Source: Gigaspora rosea
Lineage: Eukaryota > Glomeromycota > Glomeromycetes > Diversisporales > Gigasporaceae
Assembly: GCA_003550325.1 (NCBI GenBank)
Contig: QKWP01000064.1
Span: 63,601-127,600, forward strand
Length of the DNA stretch: 64,000 bases
Reading direction: 5' to 3'
The notes under the pieces are model-generated. The model saw nothing but the letters and a program-made list of their open reading frames with translations. It made no database searches and was not told the DNA's origin. How positions within the stretch are numbered: the first letter of the stretch is position 1; the number at the start of each line of letters is the position of its first letter. The translations under genes and the position numbers were made by a program. Below, piece after piece: positions 34,676-47,728 of this stretch.

Positions 34676-36514
34676 AATTAATATTACATATTTTATTATA
34701 TATTACATTTTATTATATAGTATTATTTTTACATAATTACAAATATTTTAAACTACTTTCGCACTTCGTTATATCTAATTCTATTACTATATACAAAAAA
34801 ACTAGTTTTATACACTTATTTTCACTCACCCTACAGTTAGCTATTATCTTTGCTTCTTTGTTTTCTATCATCTTCACTTTGGCTATTTGTTTTGTTTTGG
34901 CTATAACTTTATTTTGCTTTCTTTTTTTAAATACTTCCTAAAAATAGTCAAAAAATGAAAAAAATAAAAAAAAACATTTCTCAGAAGTATTGGTATTCTT
35001 GCAAATTTGCTAGAGAAATCTAATATTTTCTTGCAAAGTGCCAAAAAAGTTAAAGCTGATATTTTTGTAAAGTGCTAAAAAAGTTGCAAAGTGTCGAAAA
35101 AGTCAGGAATAAATAAAATCAAAAAAAATAAGTAAAAAAAAACAAACAAAAAACAAAAAATATAAGCAAACTAAATAAAAAAAATAAATGAAGCCTAATT
35201 TCTTTATTTTTTTAAAGTAAGAGTTTGTGTTCTTGCAAATTCAGAAATTGTAAAAGTTAGATTAATTTCTTGCAAAATATCAAAAAAGTTGTGAAGTACC
35301 AGAAAAGTCTAGGTTTGTTTTCTTGCAAAGTGCCAGAAAGTAAAGGTTCTGTTTTCGCAAAGTACTATTATAAATAAATTAATAAAAAAAATTTAAAAAA
35401 TAAAACAAAAAAACAAAAACAAAAAACATGAAACGAAAAATAAATAAAGCAAAACCTTGTGAAAACTTGTAAAAACTTGCATCTAACTAAATTATTTTTT
35501 TAAATAAAAATTTAGAAATTGTGAAGAAATCAGTTGTGTGTTCTTGCAAAGTGTCAGAAGTGTCAGAAGTTTGAATTGGCTTGCACAAGGTTTTGAAAAG
35601 TTGTTTGTTTTCTTGCAAAGGTGTTCTTGTAATATGTTTTGAAAACTTTCGTATATTATAAACCAAATAATAAAGTCTTAGTAAGTAAACAACAAAAAAG
35701 TTTCTAATATCTTTAGAAAATTTTTTTTGGCTGCAAAGTTTGCAAAGTTTTTCATCAAAATAAAATTTTTGTTTGAAAAGTTTTGTATAAGACCATATAA
35801 AGTTAATTTTTTGGTTTTCATAACATGAGACAAAAAAAATGACCTGCCTGTCTGGACTTTTATTTAAAAATTTCTAAAATTTTTTAAACAATAAAATATA
35901 AATTTTATTTTTATAAGATCATGACCTGGAAATATATAGCAAAATTTTTAATGATAAGTTGAAACTCAGCAACAGAAGATTTAGCCAGGCAGATAAGTAG
36001 TTTAGCTCTGCTATAAAATTATGTTCTGCACTATATGAGGTGTGGATAGACTTGAGTAACTAGGGTTGAAATAGAGCTCTCGATTATGTCATGAGACTCT
36101 AAGATAAGGATTTGGACTTTAATACTGTAATACCAGGAACGTAGTCACAAAGTGCATGGATTGAGTTCGCAAAATCTTGTATTTAATTGGACGTTAAACA
36201 CAGTTATGTGCTGTGTAGTGTAATATAGTATACTGATATTTGTGCTACTCTGAGGTTATCCTTATTAAGATTTAAATTGCAAATTGCATAATTTCACAAA
36301 TCGCAATAAATTACGGGCAAGGCTATTTTATAATCAATTAATTCACAGATAAGTTTGCTTTATAAATAGTTATTTCACTGGCATCTGATTTCACAAACAA
36401 ATTTAATCGATGTTATTGTCATTAGGGATTTAAATTTATAATGATGCAATTTATAAATAAAATTGGAACTTATTTGCATCTATTTAAAAACTAAATTTTA
36501 GAACCAAACAATTT
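34676..36514. other. Low-complexity region with recurring TTCTTGCAAAGTGCC
   Basis: Between about 34990 and 35640 the phrase TTCTTGCAAAGTGCCA(A/G)AAA and truncations recur many times at irregular spacing in A-rich and T-rich filler. No gene. 35960-36500 contains nothing I recognise. Confidence 0.55.
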
Positions 36515-38030
36515 CAAAATTGGCAAAGTTTTTCGAAAAGCCTTCAAATAATTGTCTTGAACTTCTTGATGATAAAAAATAATGTTGGAGAATCACCCCA
36601 ATAATAAGATATTCCAAGCGCATACTAATATTTTAAGATATAGATTTTTATATTTTCGTAATGAATTAGCAAATATTAGTAAAGATAAAAATAACATTAA
36701 ACTGATTAATATAAAAATGGGTTTATTCAACAATTTGAAATAATTATTAGGTAATTTTTTATATTTTTGGTAAGCCAGTAAATTAAACCTTTATTTTAAA
36801 GACACAAAATTTACAAATTCACTATTATGACAGTTGTTCAGTTTATATATCATGTGTATACAAAATTTTGTATAATTAACTTAATAATTTAATAAATATA
36901 TTTACAGAGGAGTGGTTTTGTCAGAAAAAGATCAGGACACATCATTTATTTTTGAGCTCGTCTTGTAGCTTCTGAATTTTAGCATGATGAATTGGTAAAA
37001 CACCTAACGCAGTTAATTAAAGAAAATGCATACTGGCTTCGTTTAAATTTTGCAAATATTTATTTTAAGAGTTTCCAAAATGAAAACCTTCAAGAATTAC
37101 AAAAATAGAGCAACGATATTTTGGCAAAGTATTTAGATAAAATTTGAGCCAGAAAATTTTACTTCAATACACTAATTTCACTTATTAAGCGAGATGATTT
37201 ACAGATGGATAAAGAGAAAATTTGTGACCATATTATAAAATGAGGAATTTCTCAAAACACAGACTTACCGACTGATGTTAAAGATTGGTCATATGAAAAA
37301 TTTTTAACCTTAAAGACTACTTTACGGAATTGTTTCCTTTTATTTGCTATTTCAAAATGTCAAATGAAGATATTTTTGACAAATGGACCCATATAAAAAT
37401 ATTCTTGAAGAATAATATATTCCAAAAATTTCTTATCCCAAATAGTCAAATATTATCAACAATTCTTCCACCCCATAAAATTTTACCATTAGTGTACTAT
37501 CTAGAATAACAGATCTATTTCTTTTAACAGTTATCAAGGAAGCTTATGCAGCAGGAAAAGCATCATGAGTTGATAAGAAAACTGAAACGTATTCTGTAAT
37601 AAATAATCCATATAAATTTAAATTCCTTTTTCGTGAAACAAGAGATAGTTTTACTACTCAATCATTTTGAAATTTATATGATGAGCAAGCAAACACTGTT
37701 GTAGTAATGGTACTGATGAAATTCTTGGTGGATATAATTCACTCCAATGGATTAAATCAGGTGGTTGGAGAACTTACAAAGATAATTTTATTTTTTCATT
37801 GAAAAATGGCACTATTCAATCTTCTATTTTAAATTATATAAAGTAAATTATTCATCAGAAGCGATTTATTATCACACAAATTATGATTCAACCTTTGGTG
37901 GTCATGATATTTGGATGGATCATAATTCATATAAAAAAGCAATTAGAAACCAAAGTGGCAAATCTTTCTTTTGTGTAGAAAAATATGAAGTATTTCAAAT
38001 TCAGACAGTGGAAATATCCAATGAATAGTT
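36515..38030 (+). pseudogene. BTB-BACK-TLDc protein pseudogene
   Basis: Segments in changing frames follow the order of BTB/POZ-BACK-TLDc proteins, a family greatly expanded in arbuscular mycorrhizal fungi. BTB part near 36600: NNKIFQAHTNILRYRFLYFR then NELANISKDKNNIK. After an apparent intron ending in TTTACAG (about 36905), the BACK part: LSEKDQDTSFIFEL, then LIKRDDLQMDKEKI and DVKDWSYEKFLTLKTTL near 37180-37330. TLDc part near 37600-38020: NNPYKFKFLFRETRDSFTT, EILGGYN, FIFSLKNGTIQSS, and SYKKAIRNQSGKSFFCVEKY ending EVFQIQ. Several stops and frame changes run through it, so it is non-functional. Members are proposed adaptor or stress-response proteins; no function should be assumed here. 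Confidence 0.8.
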
Positions 38031-40079
38031 TATTCAATACATACCCAATGCCCTTAATACTGTAATACTATAATACTTTATTAACAAAAAATTTACTGCA
38101 TATTATCTGTCTGTAAAAGTAGTCTTGTTTGTAAATTAATTGCCTATGACTAAGTTGTCTATAAAGTGATTGTTAGTAAAATAGCCCTATGCATTGACGA
38201 AGTTACACTAGGGCTATTGCAAGAATGAAAAGATAGTAGATATGCATGTAATCATGTGCAATAGAGATTATAGATATGCATGTGATAAAGATTATAGATA
38301 TGTATTGACAGAAATTATAAAAAGTAAATGGTGAATCTCAGTGCTTGCTTACTTCGCTTGTCTTGCTCGATTATAATGTTGCATCTAGCAACTCACTTAT
38401 TGTCATGTGTAGCAAGTTGAATGTGCTACTATTTTATTTATTTAAGTAAAATGTACACACCATATTTCGATCTTCATTTATGCCAGTATATCTACGCAAA
38501 CATAAAATTGCTATGAGTACAGTATATATAAATATTTAATAATATTTGATGAAAGAAATCTGAGCGAAAATAATAATATGAATGTAGATTTACTTATGTG
38601 CTAGTTGCTTTTTAAAAGATATATAACTATCTAAAAATGACAATCGGGATAGAATCATAATAGAAAAAGAAAATTGGCGTAACTTACAGTATATGTTTTA
38701 TTGGCTGAAGCATAACGGCAGTCCATAAGTGTCTATGCAAAGTGATACAAAAATTACCTTCCTGATGTGCTTCAATTGTAAAAATCTTGACAAATTTTAC
38801 TTTTTTGATATACTTGCATATATATGATATAAATCTTATCAGAAATGGAATTTGGAAATTTTTTGTCTGTCCGCACGCATGTTTATATTTGTACTTTAAT
38901 GTTACCAACATATGCATATTAACGCATTTGTGTAATATGATGAACATCATATGATGTGCTCCAGACATATAATGCTATGCATTAGCCTAGTATAGCCTAG
39001 ATTTGAGGGACAATCACGTTATATTTGTGATATCCTATTGGTCATAAATAATATATAATTTAAATTTTCAAATTTGGTTCTTATTTACCCAGCCAGACTA
39101 TATTATATTTTTATAAAATTTAAATTTTTTTTTTAGCTTTTGTGACCCGGCCGGGTTATAAGAACCAAAAAATTAACTTTATATAGCCTAATATAAACTA
39201 AATAAAAAAGGTTTAAAAAGATAACTAGCAAAAATCCTTTTTAATAACATAAACAAATACTACTAGACATCAAAAATATTTATTAAAAAAAAAGTTTTTG
39301 AAAATTTTCATATATTTATTAATAAATTGTTGTTGTTTCAAATTTGTAAATAAATTTGAAAAAATAACAATTATAGTTATATAGAGAATAGTTTGATTAT
39401 TACATGTTTATGCACATATTTATTTTATTATAAAAAAAAATTTGTAATTTTTAAAAAAATTTAAAATATGCATAATACTATACTATTTAGTATCTTCACT
39501 AGTTTTTTTTCATGTTTCTGATTTAGCAAATTTTTTCACTAGAACAGCAGCTGGTTTTTTTCAGTTTAACCACTGTGGTCATAGTAGTTTTAGAATTTAT
39601 TATATTTTTTTTGTCATTTTTATATTTTTTGGGTATTTCTGGGAAATTATATTTTGTTGAAGTCTTATAATTTTTATAATTAAATTAATTATTACTACAT
39701 AAAAGTATAAAATGTTATTAATTAATATATGAATATAGAACTTACATTTGATCTTTCTGCAATATTTTCAGGATTTTGCATATTATCTCATTTTTTAGCA
39801 AACTATTAAATTTGTTTATAAAATGTTAGTTATAAAATTTAATTTTCATCATAGTAATAAATTATAAGAATCACTTGAGTTTCTTGTTGAACTTTGGAAC
39901 TTTTCGAAGCACTTCGTTTTTTAGAAGTCTAGAAAAATTACATCTATTTTTATACCCCAAATTTATTATTCGTACCTTTCTGCAGATTTAACTTTTTTTT
40001 AAATTTTGAGCAAAGATATTTTAATACGACCAGACCAATATCAGCAAATTATATATATGTAATCTTACATAAAATATTA
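38031..40079. other. Intergenic region without assigned genes
   Basis: Holds short repeats (ATAGATATGCATGT variants near 38240-38300), a TAACCC-type foldback and A+T-rich filler. A 94-codon minus-strand frame at 38684-38968 has no recognisable domain and is probably fortuitous. Confidence 0.55.
39067..39170. repeat. Foldback repeat with TTGGTTCTTAT and ACCC-GGGT arms
   Basis: TTTGGTTCTTATTTACCCAG pairs with CCGGGTTATAAGAACCAAA. Related to the hairpin at 9151-9175. Confidence 0.65.
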
Positions 40080-40666
40080 GGGAGCTGACAGAAATCAGGT
40101 GATTTTTTGGTGGATGGGTGGGTTAGCCAATGTATCAGGTGTAATTCTGGCCAGAATTATCAAATTCTGGCCAAAATTATAAAAAAATTTTTAATTAAAA
40201 TTATAAATTTATATAAAATTTAATATTAAATAGCTTTTGATCTATTAGACCAATTTAGATGATTTAACTACCAAAATGATTCTCTCAAAGAGAAAATTCA
40301 AACAAACCTAAAATCATTAAATTCCAATCACTAGATTGTAATATCGATATAGATTTGTATTACTATAAATATTAAATAATATTTTAATATACTATTTAAT
40401 ATTATATAAATCTAGATTGACCTTACGATCTAGTAATTGAATTTTAATAGTTTTGGGCTTGTTAGAATCCTCTCTTTGAGTGGATCATTTTGGTAGTTAA
40501 ATCATCTAAAATGGTTTAGTAGATCAAAAGTTACATAATGTCAAAGTTTTTTATTAATTAATATATAAATTTTTTGCACAATTTGATTGGCTAATAAGGT
40601 GTCAAGTGTGGGTGAATGGGGGTAGCCCCTTAAGAAATGGAAATCGCCTGATTTATGACAGCTTCT
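40080..40666. mobile_element. PIF/Harbinger-like MITE, 587 bp
   Basis: Left end GGGAGCTGACAGAAATCAGG; right end, reversed, AGAAGCTGTCATAAATCAGG. TTA flanks both sides (40077-40079, 40667-40669). The interior contains a diverged relative of the large inverted repeat at 22438-22866 (GATCTATTAGACCAATTTAG, GATTTAACTACCAAAATGAT). Confidence 0.8.
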
Positions 40667-41066
40667 TTACAGCCCGTAATATTACGAAAATCTTACGATC
40701 AATGCGGTAAATTACACAATATATTACACTATATTACGGTAATATTACGGTTATTATTTCGAAATATTCGAAATATATTGCAAATAAAAAAATACAAATT
40801 ATCCCCTTTACAGGGGTTATGTACTTAAGCAAATTAATAAATTAAAGTGCACAAAAGATATTATTTTGATATTTTTGCATTGTTTCACAATATTTTGCAA
40901 ATTTTCGCAAATATTCAAAAATTTTTAAAAAATAAATAAACGATATACATATTCACATAATTATGCTTTTTTACAGGTTTTCGCAATATTTCGTACAGTT
41001 TCGCAATTTAATACAAATTTTATATTTTTTTATTTATTATTATTATACATTATATTTTACATTTAT
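40667..41066. other. A+T-rich filler with TTACGGTAATATTACGG words
   Basis: No gene. Repeated ATTACG, TTTCGCAA and ATTTTCGCAA words between 40670 and 41020. Ends at the SINE copy 2 target duplication. Confidence 0.5.
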
Positions 41067-41851
41067 TTTTTTTATTTTTTTTTTTTTAAACTTAGACAGT
41101 CTCGCCGACAAGTGTTTATAAGGATTCTTAAGATATGATGTACTTTACAGCAGTAACAAGAATACAACTAGCTACACGTACACTTTTGGTGTCTAATTTA
41201 AGTGGTCCGCCCTAAGGTTCCACACTAGCTGCCATACTTGCAACCCAACTACAGGAATTGCCTAATTTAAATCCTGATTATCCGCTAAGCCCATCAATCC
41301 CCTAATACTTAACCTCTAACATTACCCGACATGACACCTCTTTTGGGTGAATTCCCAGAACGACCTGCTGCACTATGCCAAACAAACCGGTTGACATAGA
41401 ATTTACCAGAACGATACATGTCCCACACAATTAATTGTACGGTTTCTTTTAGTGATCGATGCTACGGCTTTACCCATATACTCGCAGTCCGGATTTCTGT
41501 GACCCGCTGATATCGGCTATACAACCTTCGTAAGGTTCGTCGTCTGGCCCGGCCCCACCTCTTCTGGTAGCACTGTCGTAGCCGTCTGTTTACCTCTTTA
41601 CTTAGGATTTGCCAAGGGGTTTCTGTTTTTCTGGTTTTCTGGATTTGTCGGTATAACAATACACCAATTCGCTCGGAAGCTTCCATTCAAGATGGTGTAA
41701 CCAAGATTACAGGTATTTTTACCCAACTGATCTTGAGCCACAGTCACCATAACACAGGCCTATTTTTCAAAACGTCGCCAGTGGAATTCGAACTTTTGAC
41801 CTGTCGCTTGGAGAGGTGACAACCTGGCAACTTCTCTAAGTCACTACACCC
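41067..41851 (-). mobile_element. tRNA-headed SINE, copy 2 (about 785 bp)
   Basis: Minus strand. B box-like AGTTCGAATTCC at the 5' head (about 41782-41793) and poly(A) at the 3' end. Exact 15-bp duplication ATATTTTACATTTAT at 41052-41066 and 41852-41866. The body shares GTCTAATTTAAGT and GCAACCCAACTA with the other copies but is shorter. Short frames inside are fortuitous. Confidence 0.85.
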
Positions 41852-42408
41852 ATATTTTACATTTATTAAATATACATTTTTAATTAATATTATATACTTT
41901 ATTATATATTATGTCAGGGGTGAATTAGGAACTCTTCCCACTGATCCTCATGACCAATTCCGAAGCTAAAGAAATTAGTACTAAAATGGCTAAGTCTATA
42001 TAGCAAAGTACATCAAGTAGCTTAAGAAGAAAAGAAAAGGAAAGAATTTTATCTAGACTCTATTACGGCAAAAAGAAAATTTGACAAGAATAAATAGGGC
42101 TAATAATCAAAAAAACGGAAAATTACTTATGAAACTTGTAGAGGAAAAAATTTTGGGGAACTACTATTGACCCTGTACTGCAGATTACTGTCAAAACAAA
42201 CAAGGGTAAACAAAGACGCGTAGTCAAACACAGAATAAACAAATAAACAACAAGTTAAGATCGGCCAAAAAAGGATTAAAATGTATAGATATAAACAAAT
42301 ACATACAAATACGTATCACACTTCTAGAAGCAATAGAATCAATAAAGAAAAGCAAGAATTTAGCCTAAAATAGAATACCTGTTAAACACAGCCAAACATA
42401 CACATAAC

Positions 42409-43689
42409 TAGTAATATGAGTCAGTAGGAATCTACCACTGGTATTTACCGTTAGATAACGATAGATACTGTTAGGCAAATTATATGCAGGGTAAATACCA
42501 ATAAAATAATAGAATAGAATTTTTTATTTTTTATTTTGTATTAAAGTTCCCGCTTTGGGTGAGAGTTTATTTAATCAAGCCTGTGAATCAAGAGTGCCTC
42601 TTTGGGTGCACCCACAATTGAGTTACATTGAATGAGAGTACAACTAGCCACACGTACAACTTTTGGTTGTCTAATTTAAGTAGTCTGCCCAAAGGTTCTA
42701 TACTAGTTGCCATACCTACAACCCAACTAGGGGATTGCCTATTTAAACCCTTGGTCCAACGCTTCGCATGTCAATCCTACTTGTGATCACCGGTATAGCC
42801 CTCCAATACATTAGTCAGTCGAAGACAGTCACAGATGCTACCTATATCCCCTTAGGACTAATTTATCCTCGCGGGTAAACTTGGTAGAGCAGTCCCTGTC
42901 CCACACAGGTATTACCTACACTTCGGTAACTTACGCACTCACCGAGGCAAGCAACTTGCAGTCAGGGGTACCTAACCGCTACCATTACCTACTTCTGCCC
43001 TTGTAAGGTTCACACAGACCCCGGTACCCACCATTACTTTTCTATCGGTCCATCACCCGGTGCCCCAAACTTCCAAACTAGTTGGCCCGGAAGGGTTGAT
43101 CTACCTAGCATTAGGTGCTACTATGGTTTTTCTTCCCCTGGTACCTAATTCTAGAACATAGGTCCTTTTCCTCCGGTATGACTCCGGCGGCCAGGTTGGT
43201 GGACCCTCTCCTCCGAAGGTCATATCATCCAGTTCTTTAGCCCAGTTTCCGATATTCTGGTTCTGGTAGCACCGTCAAAGATCGTTGCTACCTCCTTACT
43301 TGGGACTTTCCAAATGGGTTTCCATTTCCCCGGTTCCTTGGATTTGTCTGTGTCACCGAACACAACTTCACCCGAAACCTCCCATTCGAGATGGTAACCA
43401 AGGACTACAGGTAATATACCCAACCGATCGACAGAAAACGGTTACCGTAACACAGGTCTATTTTTCCAAAGCGTCGGCAGTGGGATTTGAACCCTAGACC
43501 TGCCACTTGAGGGTGACAACTTACCAACTTCCCTAAGTCGCCACACCCTAGAATAGAATTTTAAAATTATATAATTCATTATAAAATATATAAATTTTAT
43601 TATCATGTGACTAGTAGATCTACCAGTAGCTACTACCTACCGGTAGATACCAGTAGGAATATGCCAAATTGGTAAAATTCACATCACTA
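42409..43689. mobile_element. hAT-type MITE split by SINE copy 3
   Basis: Ends TAGTAATATGA and, reversed, TAGTGATGTGA. Flanked by CACATAAC (42401-42408) and CACATGAC (43690-43697), 8 bp with one mismatch. Removing the SINE and one copy of its duplication leaves about 240 bp, rich in GGTAGATAC and CTACCGGTAG words. It sits in the LINE's 5' part. Confidence 0.8.
42524..43549 (-). mobile_element. tRNA-headed SINE, copy 3 (1026 bp)
   Basis: Minus strand. The 5' head reads GGGTGTGGCGACTTAGGGAA, then GTTGGTAAG, with a perfect B box GGTTCAAATCCC (43482-43493). The 3' end is A-rich. An exact 13-bp duplication AGAATAGAATTTT lies at 42511-42523 and 43550-43562. Best preserved head of the three copies. 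Short frames inside are fortuitous. Confidence 0.9.
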
Positions 43690-43733
43690 CACATGACTAT
43701 TCAAACACTAGATTAGATATAAAGTAGATAATT

Positions 43734-45294
43734 ATGGAACAGCATTTGGAGCATTTTAAGAACTTATTCAAGAAAACAGATATAAAAATCTCGGATGAAC
43801 TAAAGAATGTACAGCCTTTTGTTTCACAAAAAGATAAAGAAGTAGCAAACTTTCTGGGAATAGCTTATCCAGAAACTGTTTTTGTCGTAAGAACAGCAAC
43901 AGAAATATATGAATGGGAACAATGCTGAATGTAAGTAGCGGAAGAAGAACCTAAACAGTTAACTTTACTTTCAGAGTTTATGAAGCCAAAGCTAGGAGAA
44001 AGCTTTGTAAAAAATTAGCACTCACAATCTTAGAAACAGGCACACTGGATTATGGGAATTGTGAACTAAAGGATATAATTAAATCGTTCATCAAAACTTT
44101 TGAGCAAGAAAATACTTTTGTCGCTCAGGTCAAGCCAAAAGAGAGAAAAACAAGCACTTTAGAAGAAGAATTCTTAGATAAAATAAAAGAAAAAGAGAAG
44201 GAAAAAGATAAGGAACCTGTGAATAATAAAGTAAAAAATGAACAGTTGATCAGCTTTGAACAAGATGCAGATTTACGTATATCTCAGAAGGAGTTCCTTG
44301 TGACGAAGAAATCTAAAGTGATTAGGGAAAAAGAGGCTTTGCAAGAAATTCCTAGTAGTAAAATAGAAACTAATTGTAAGCAAACCAGTATGCTAGATGA
44401 GGTATATATGCTTAGAAGTGAACACAGAAGTGTAAGGAAATTCACTCTGTGGGACTTGCCAAATAGGATAAGCAATAGACATGTGACTGCAATAGTTAAG
44501 AATATTGGTAAAGTTCGGGAAGTTCAGATCAAACATAGAAGAAACAACAAGAGCTTACTATTGAAATAGATGACAAGGAGGTAGTTAAAAGCTTATGGTC
44601 CCTTCTGTTAATTAATGGAAGTTTAGCAAGATTCACACCAGGTACAAGTGATAACTCAGTATTAGAAGAAAGAAGAACACACCATACTAGGCTAAAAGAT
44701 GTTCCAAAGAATGCAAAAGAGGTTTTGTTGTTAAGACAAGTTCGCCGCTTAGGTGCAAAAACAGTTCATATTTTCAATAAGGGGAGTAACAAAAATCAGG
44801 TGATTTTTTAGGGGGGGAGGGGGGTAAAAAAAGTTAAAATTATATATAAGAACCTGACTATTTATATATTAAGGAAGAGGGAGGGGGGGTAGGCCTCTGA
44901 TAAAAAATAATCAGGTGATTAATGACACTGCCCTAATAGAAATGGTAATAGAAAAGAAGTTGCAGTCATAGAATTTATAAACAGGCAAGAAATGGAGAAG
45001 GCAGTTTCATCTAAAGCTTCTTATTTTAATACCAAGCTTCAATGGGAGCTAGAGCCCATATATGAAACTACTCAAAGGAAGATTGAAACTACAAACAAAA
45101 ATCTTCAAGAGAATACATCAAATAGAAGCAAACAAGAATTTTCAAGAGAGGTAGAGGTTGTAACGACAAAAGCAAGAACTGAAGCAATTGAAGCGTCTAA
45201 AGAGAATCCCTATACGAAAGAAGAATTAACAAGTACCATATTAGAAAGAAAGGCCCATGAACTTGGAATGGATGAAATCAAAAGCTTTTGTTGA
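43734..45294 (+). pseudogene. LINE ORF1 remnant (nucleic-acid-binding protein)
   Basis: Three open stretches separated by stops: 43734-43928, 44219-44569 and 44992-45294. The middle one ends in a segment that looks like an RNA-recognition motif (RKFTLWDLPNRISNRHVTAI then VKNIGKVREVQIKH). The third is highly charged and helical (SKQEFSREVEVVTTKARTEA). ORF1 proteins of such LINEs coat the element RNA. Interrupted at 44781-44933 by a PIF-like MITE. Confidence 0.7.
44781..44933. mobile_element. PIF/Harbinger-like MITE inside LINE ORF1, 153 bp
   Basis: Left end GGGGAGTAACAAAAATCAGG; right end AATCAGGTGATTAATGACAC followed by TGCCC. TAA flanks both sides (44778-44780, 44934-44936). G-rich tracts near the left end and interior. 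Confidence 0.85.
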
Positions 45295-45439
45295 ACATTA
45301 CTAGCAGACTCGATAGTATTGAAAGGAGTCAGTCTAGTTTGCTATCGCGCTCCTAACAGGCATACCAGTTGTATATAAGGTAGTAGATAAACCAGTTGGT
45401 TCATCAAGCAGGGTTCCTGGTGCTACTGTAGATAGGAGA

Positions 45440-46260
45440 AAGTTACTACAAAAGGAAATAACTCTGAAAATAGGTTGTCACAATATTAATGGATTAAAAA
45501 TGAATCAACAAAAATTTGAAACATTGGGTCAATGGTTGGATGAAAAAGCATTTGATATAATTGCAGTAACTGAAACAAATATGGATAGGAAAGAAGGGTT
45601 TTTTGTAGGGAAAAAAGTTGAAAACTTCAAATTTTTTTGGTCAGATATATTAATAGATAAGAAAAAGGGTCTAGGGGTGGCAATAGGTATTAAACATAGT
45701 TGGAAAAAATATCTTGGTGGCATAGACAAAATCAGTGAATTTATAATAGTAGCAAGGCTTTATCTCAGAAATATAGAGCTAGTTATAATTGCAATCTATA
45801 TTCCTTCAAATAATAGAAGCGAAATGGACAAGGTATTAAATGAGATCACAGATATATACAACAAACAGAATATACAAACATATATAGTAATTTTAGGAGT
45901 CTTCAACTGTATAGTAGATTTAGAGTTAGATAAGATATCAGAAAGCAGAGCTGGTAATCATAGAGTTTCAAAAATACACAAATGGTTGAGCAAAAATGAT
46001 TTTATAGACACTTTTAGATTTCTACACCTGATGGAAAAGGAAGTCACGTGGTCTAATAGTCAAAGTGTCACAAGAATCGATCAAATATAGGTGTCAGAAA
46101 ATCTAATGGAAAGTCTGATTACAGCAGAGATTTTAGATATGCAGTTTGTTACATGTAGCGATCACAAAGCAACTTCTATAACATTATGGCTCAACTCACA
46201 GATTTTTGGTACAATAGCGGCAATAGAAAAGAACAGAAAACATTACAGAATTTTATCTAT
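45440..46260 (+). pseudogene. LINE APE-type endonuclease remnant
   Basis: Open from before 45500 to 46090, then continued past one stop. Motifs in order: IGCHNINGLK (metal-binding Asn), IIAVTETNMD (the expected catalytic Glu), YIPSNN, ILGVFNCIVD (where GDFN is expected, so Asp is replaced by Val), WSNSQSVTRID, and CSDHKATSI (the final Asp-His). It nicks the target DNA in target-primed reverse transcription. The Asp loss and stop indicate inactivity. Confidence 0.85.
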
Positions 46261-46559
46261 ATAATCAGGCCACCGTAAAAAATTGGGAGAAGTATAAATC
46301 GGTATTGAATAGAAAGCTACAAAAGAAGGAGGCTGTGTTTAATAAGTTGTCATGTATTAATGTTGGTAAAATTGGGAAAGCGAGTTGTCGAGCACAGCTA
46401 ATAAATTAGGCTTGGAACATCATCAAACTGAGTATTATTGAAGTAGCAAATAGAAGCATACCAAGAAAAAAGGTGTATAATAACCCCATGCGCAAAGAAG
46501 GTTCCAATAAAAAATCTAAGCTTTCTTTGTTAATTTTCAAAATAAGCAAGTGGATGTAT

Positions 46560-47728
46560 TTAGCAAAAAAGAACAATTTCAAGATTATATTAGATGAAGA
46601 AAACTAGACATAAATCTAGATATCACAAAACAAAACAAGAAGTTCAATCTCGATATGCCATGGCTACCAATGAGGGATTTGGAAGATTGGTATGATGATA
46701 TAAAAGGATAGTGGCGAATTATTAATAAGAAAAAATCAAACAAAATAGAAAGGTGGAAAAGGAAAGAAATAGCGGAATGTATAGAGTGTAGATGCGAGAT
46801 GATAGCCAATAATCAAGGAAAGATGTTGAATAGTTTACTAAACCGATCTCATAGTAAAGTTGTGGTAGATAGACTCTTTAAAGAAGAAGGAGCAACCAAG
46901 ATGTTAGTAACAAGTCCGAGTAAAGTCCTTGAGGAAACAAAAATGCATTATAAAAACCAAATGAGAGGACGGAAGCCGCAAAACTTCAGTAGAAGGAGTA
47001 TATGGTCACAAATTTACGAACTAATGAATTGTATTTAGAGTACTTGGTTCCAAGATATACTATCAGAAATTACAGAAGAGGAGTGGTACCTGGTCCTACA
47101 AAGTCTTAAAACCAAAACGGCTCCTGGTATCTTAGGTATTACTTATAGCCTGATTAAGAATGCCAGCCCTTTTACTCAACGCATCTTCCGCCAGTTTGCA
47201 AATTATTGCATTATGGAAGCGATATTTTCTAAAGAGTAGAAATGCACGCAAATATACTTAATCCCAAAGAGTACAAGCTGGAATTATGATTTGGAAAATA
47301 CTAGACCAATCACTCTCTTAGAAACTTTCAGAAAATGCATAACAAAGATTTTAACAAACAGGCTATTAGCAGTTCTAGTTAAGCACCAAATTTTAAAGGG
47401 ATGGAATTTTGCTGGTTTGCCTGGAGGCTCAACCGAGCATCCAGTACATATAGTTAATATGATAGCAGAAGATGCAAAAGAAAAGAATATAGAACTGTAG
47501 CTAGTGCTACAGAATATGAAAAAGGCATTTGATTCAGTCTCGCTCAGTATGTTAAAGAGAGCAATGGAAAGAATCAAAATACCAGACAAAGCAATAGGGT
47601 TAATTTTATCGCTTTTTGAGAATCGTTCATCAAAAATCATAATGGCAACAGGCCTTACAGAGCCGGTAGAAATGGTGGATGGTATTGAACAAAAGGAGGT
47701 TCTCTCCCCACTTAAAGCTTACAGATTT
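46560..47728 (+). pseudogene. LINE reverse transcriptase remnant, C-terminally truncated
   Basis: Fragments in changing frames. LKTKTAPGILGITYSLIKNA near 47104 corresponds to the KAPGpDGI region; NTRPITLLETFRKCITKI from about 47298 to the RPI.L motif; then GLPGGSTEHPVHIVNM. LVLQNMKKAFDSVS near 47502 is the catalytic motif A, with Asn where the first Asp is expected. DGIEQKEVLSPL near 47682 is the (Q)G..LSPLL motif. The sequence ends before the FADD motif, where A+T-rich palindromic DNA begins. Confidence 0.85.

Larger units (their letters stand above)
41912..47728 (+). mobile_element. Decayed LINE (RRM-type ORF1, APE endonuclease, reverse transcriptase)
   Basis: The order ORF1, endonuclease, reverse transcriptase on one strand is that of APE-class LINEs. 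The left limit is a guess: protein-like remnants start near 41915 and continue on both sides of the hAT-type insertion at 42409-43689. The right end stops within the polymerase domain, after the SPL segment at about 47715, so the C-terminal part and tail are missing. Multiple stops and frame shifts and two altered catalytic positions show that it is dead. It is interrupted by a hAT-type element (with a SINE inside) and by a PIF-like MITE. Confidence 0.85.

Noticed and set aside
38684-38968. A 94-codon minus-strand gene.
   Set aside because: No recognisable domain, extreme composition, and no splice or start context that helps.
41462-41686. Minus-strand frame rich in Arg (EVNRRLRQCYQKRWGRARRR).
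   Set aside because: It lies inside SINE copy 2, on its own strand, but lacks any relation to a known protein and is not kept in the other copies.
43220-43497. Overlapping open frames on both strands.
   Set aside because: They lie inside SINE copy 3; explained by GC content.
43480-43549. A possible tRNA gene.
   Set aside because: The B box is good, but the head continues into the SINE body without an acceptor stem that pairs; it is a tRNA-derived SINE head.
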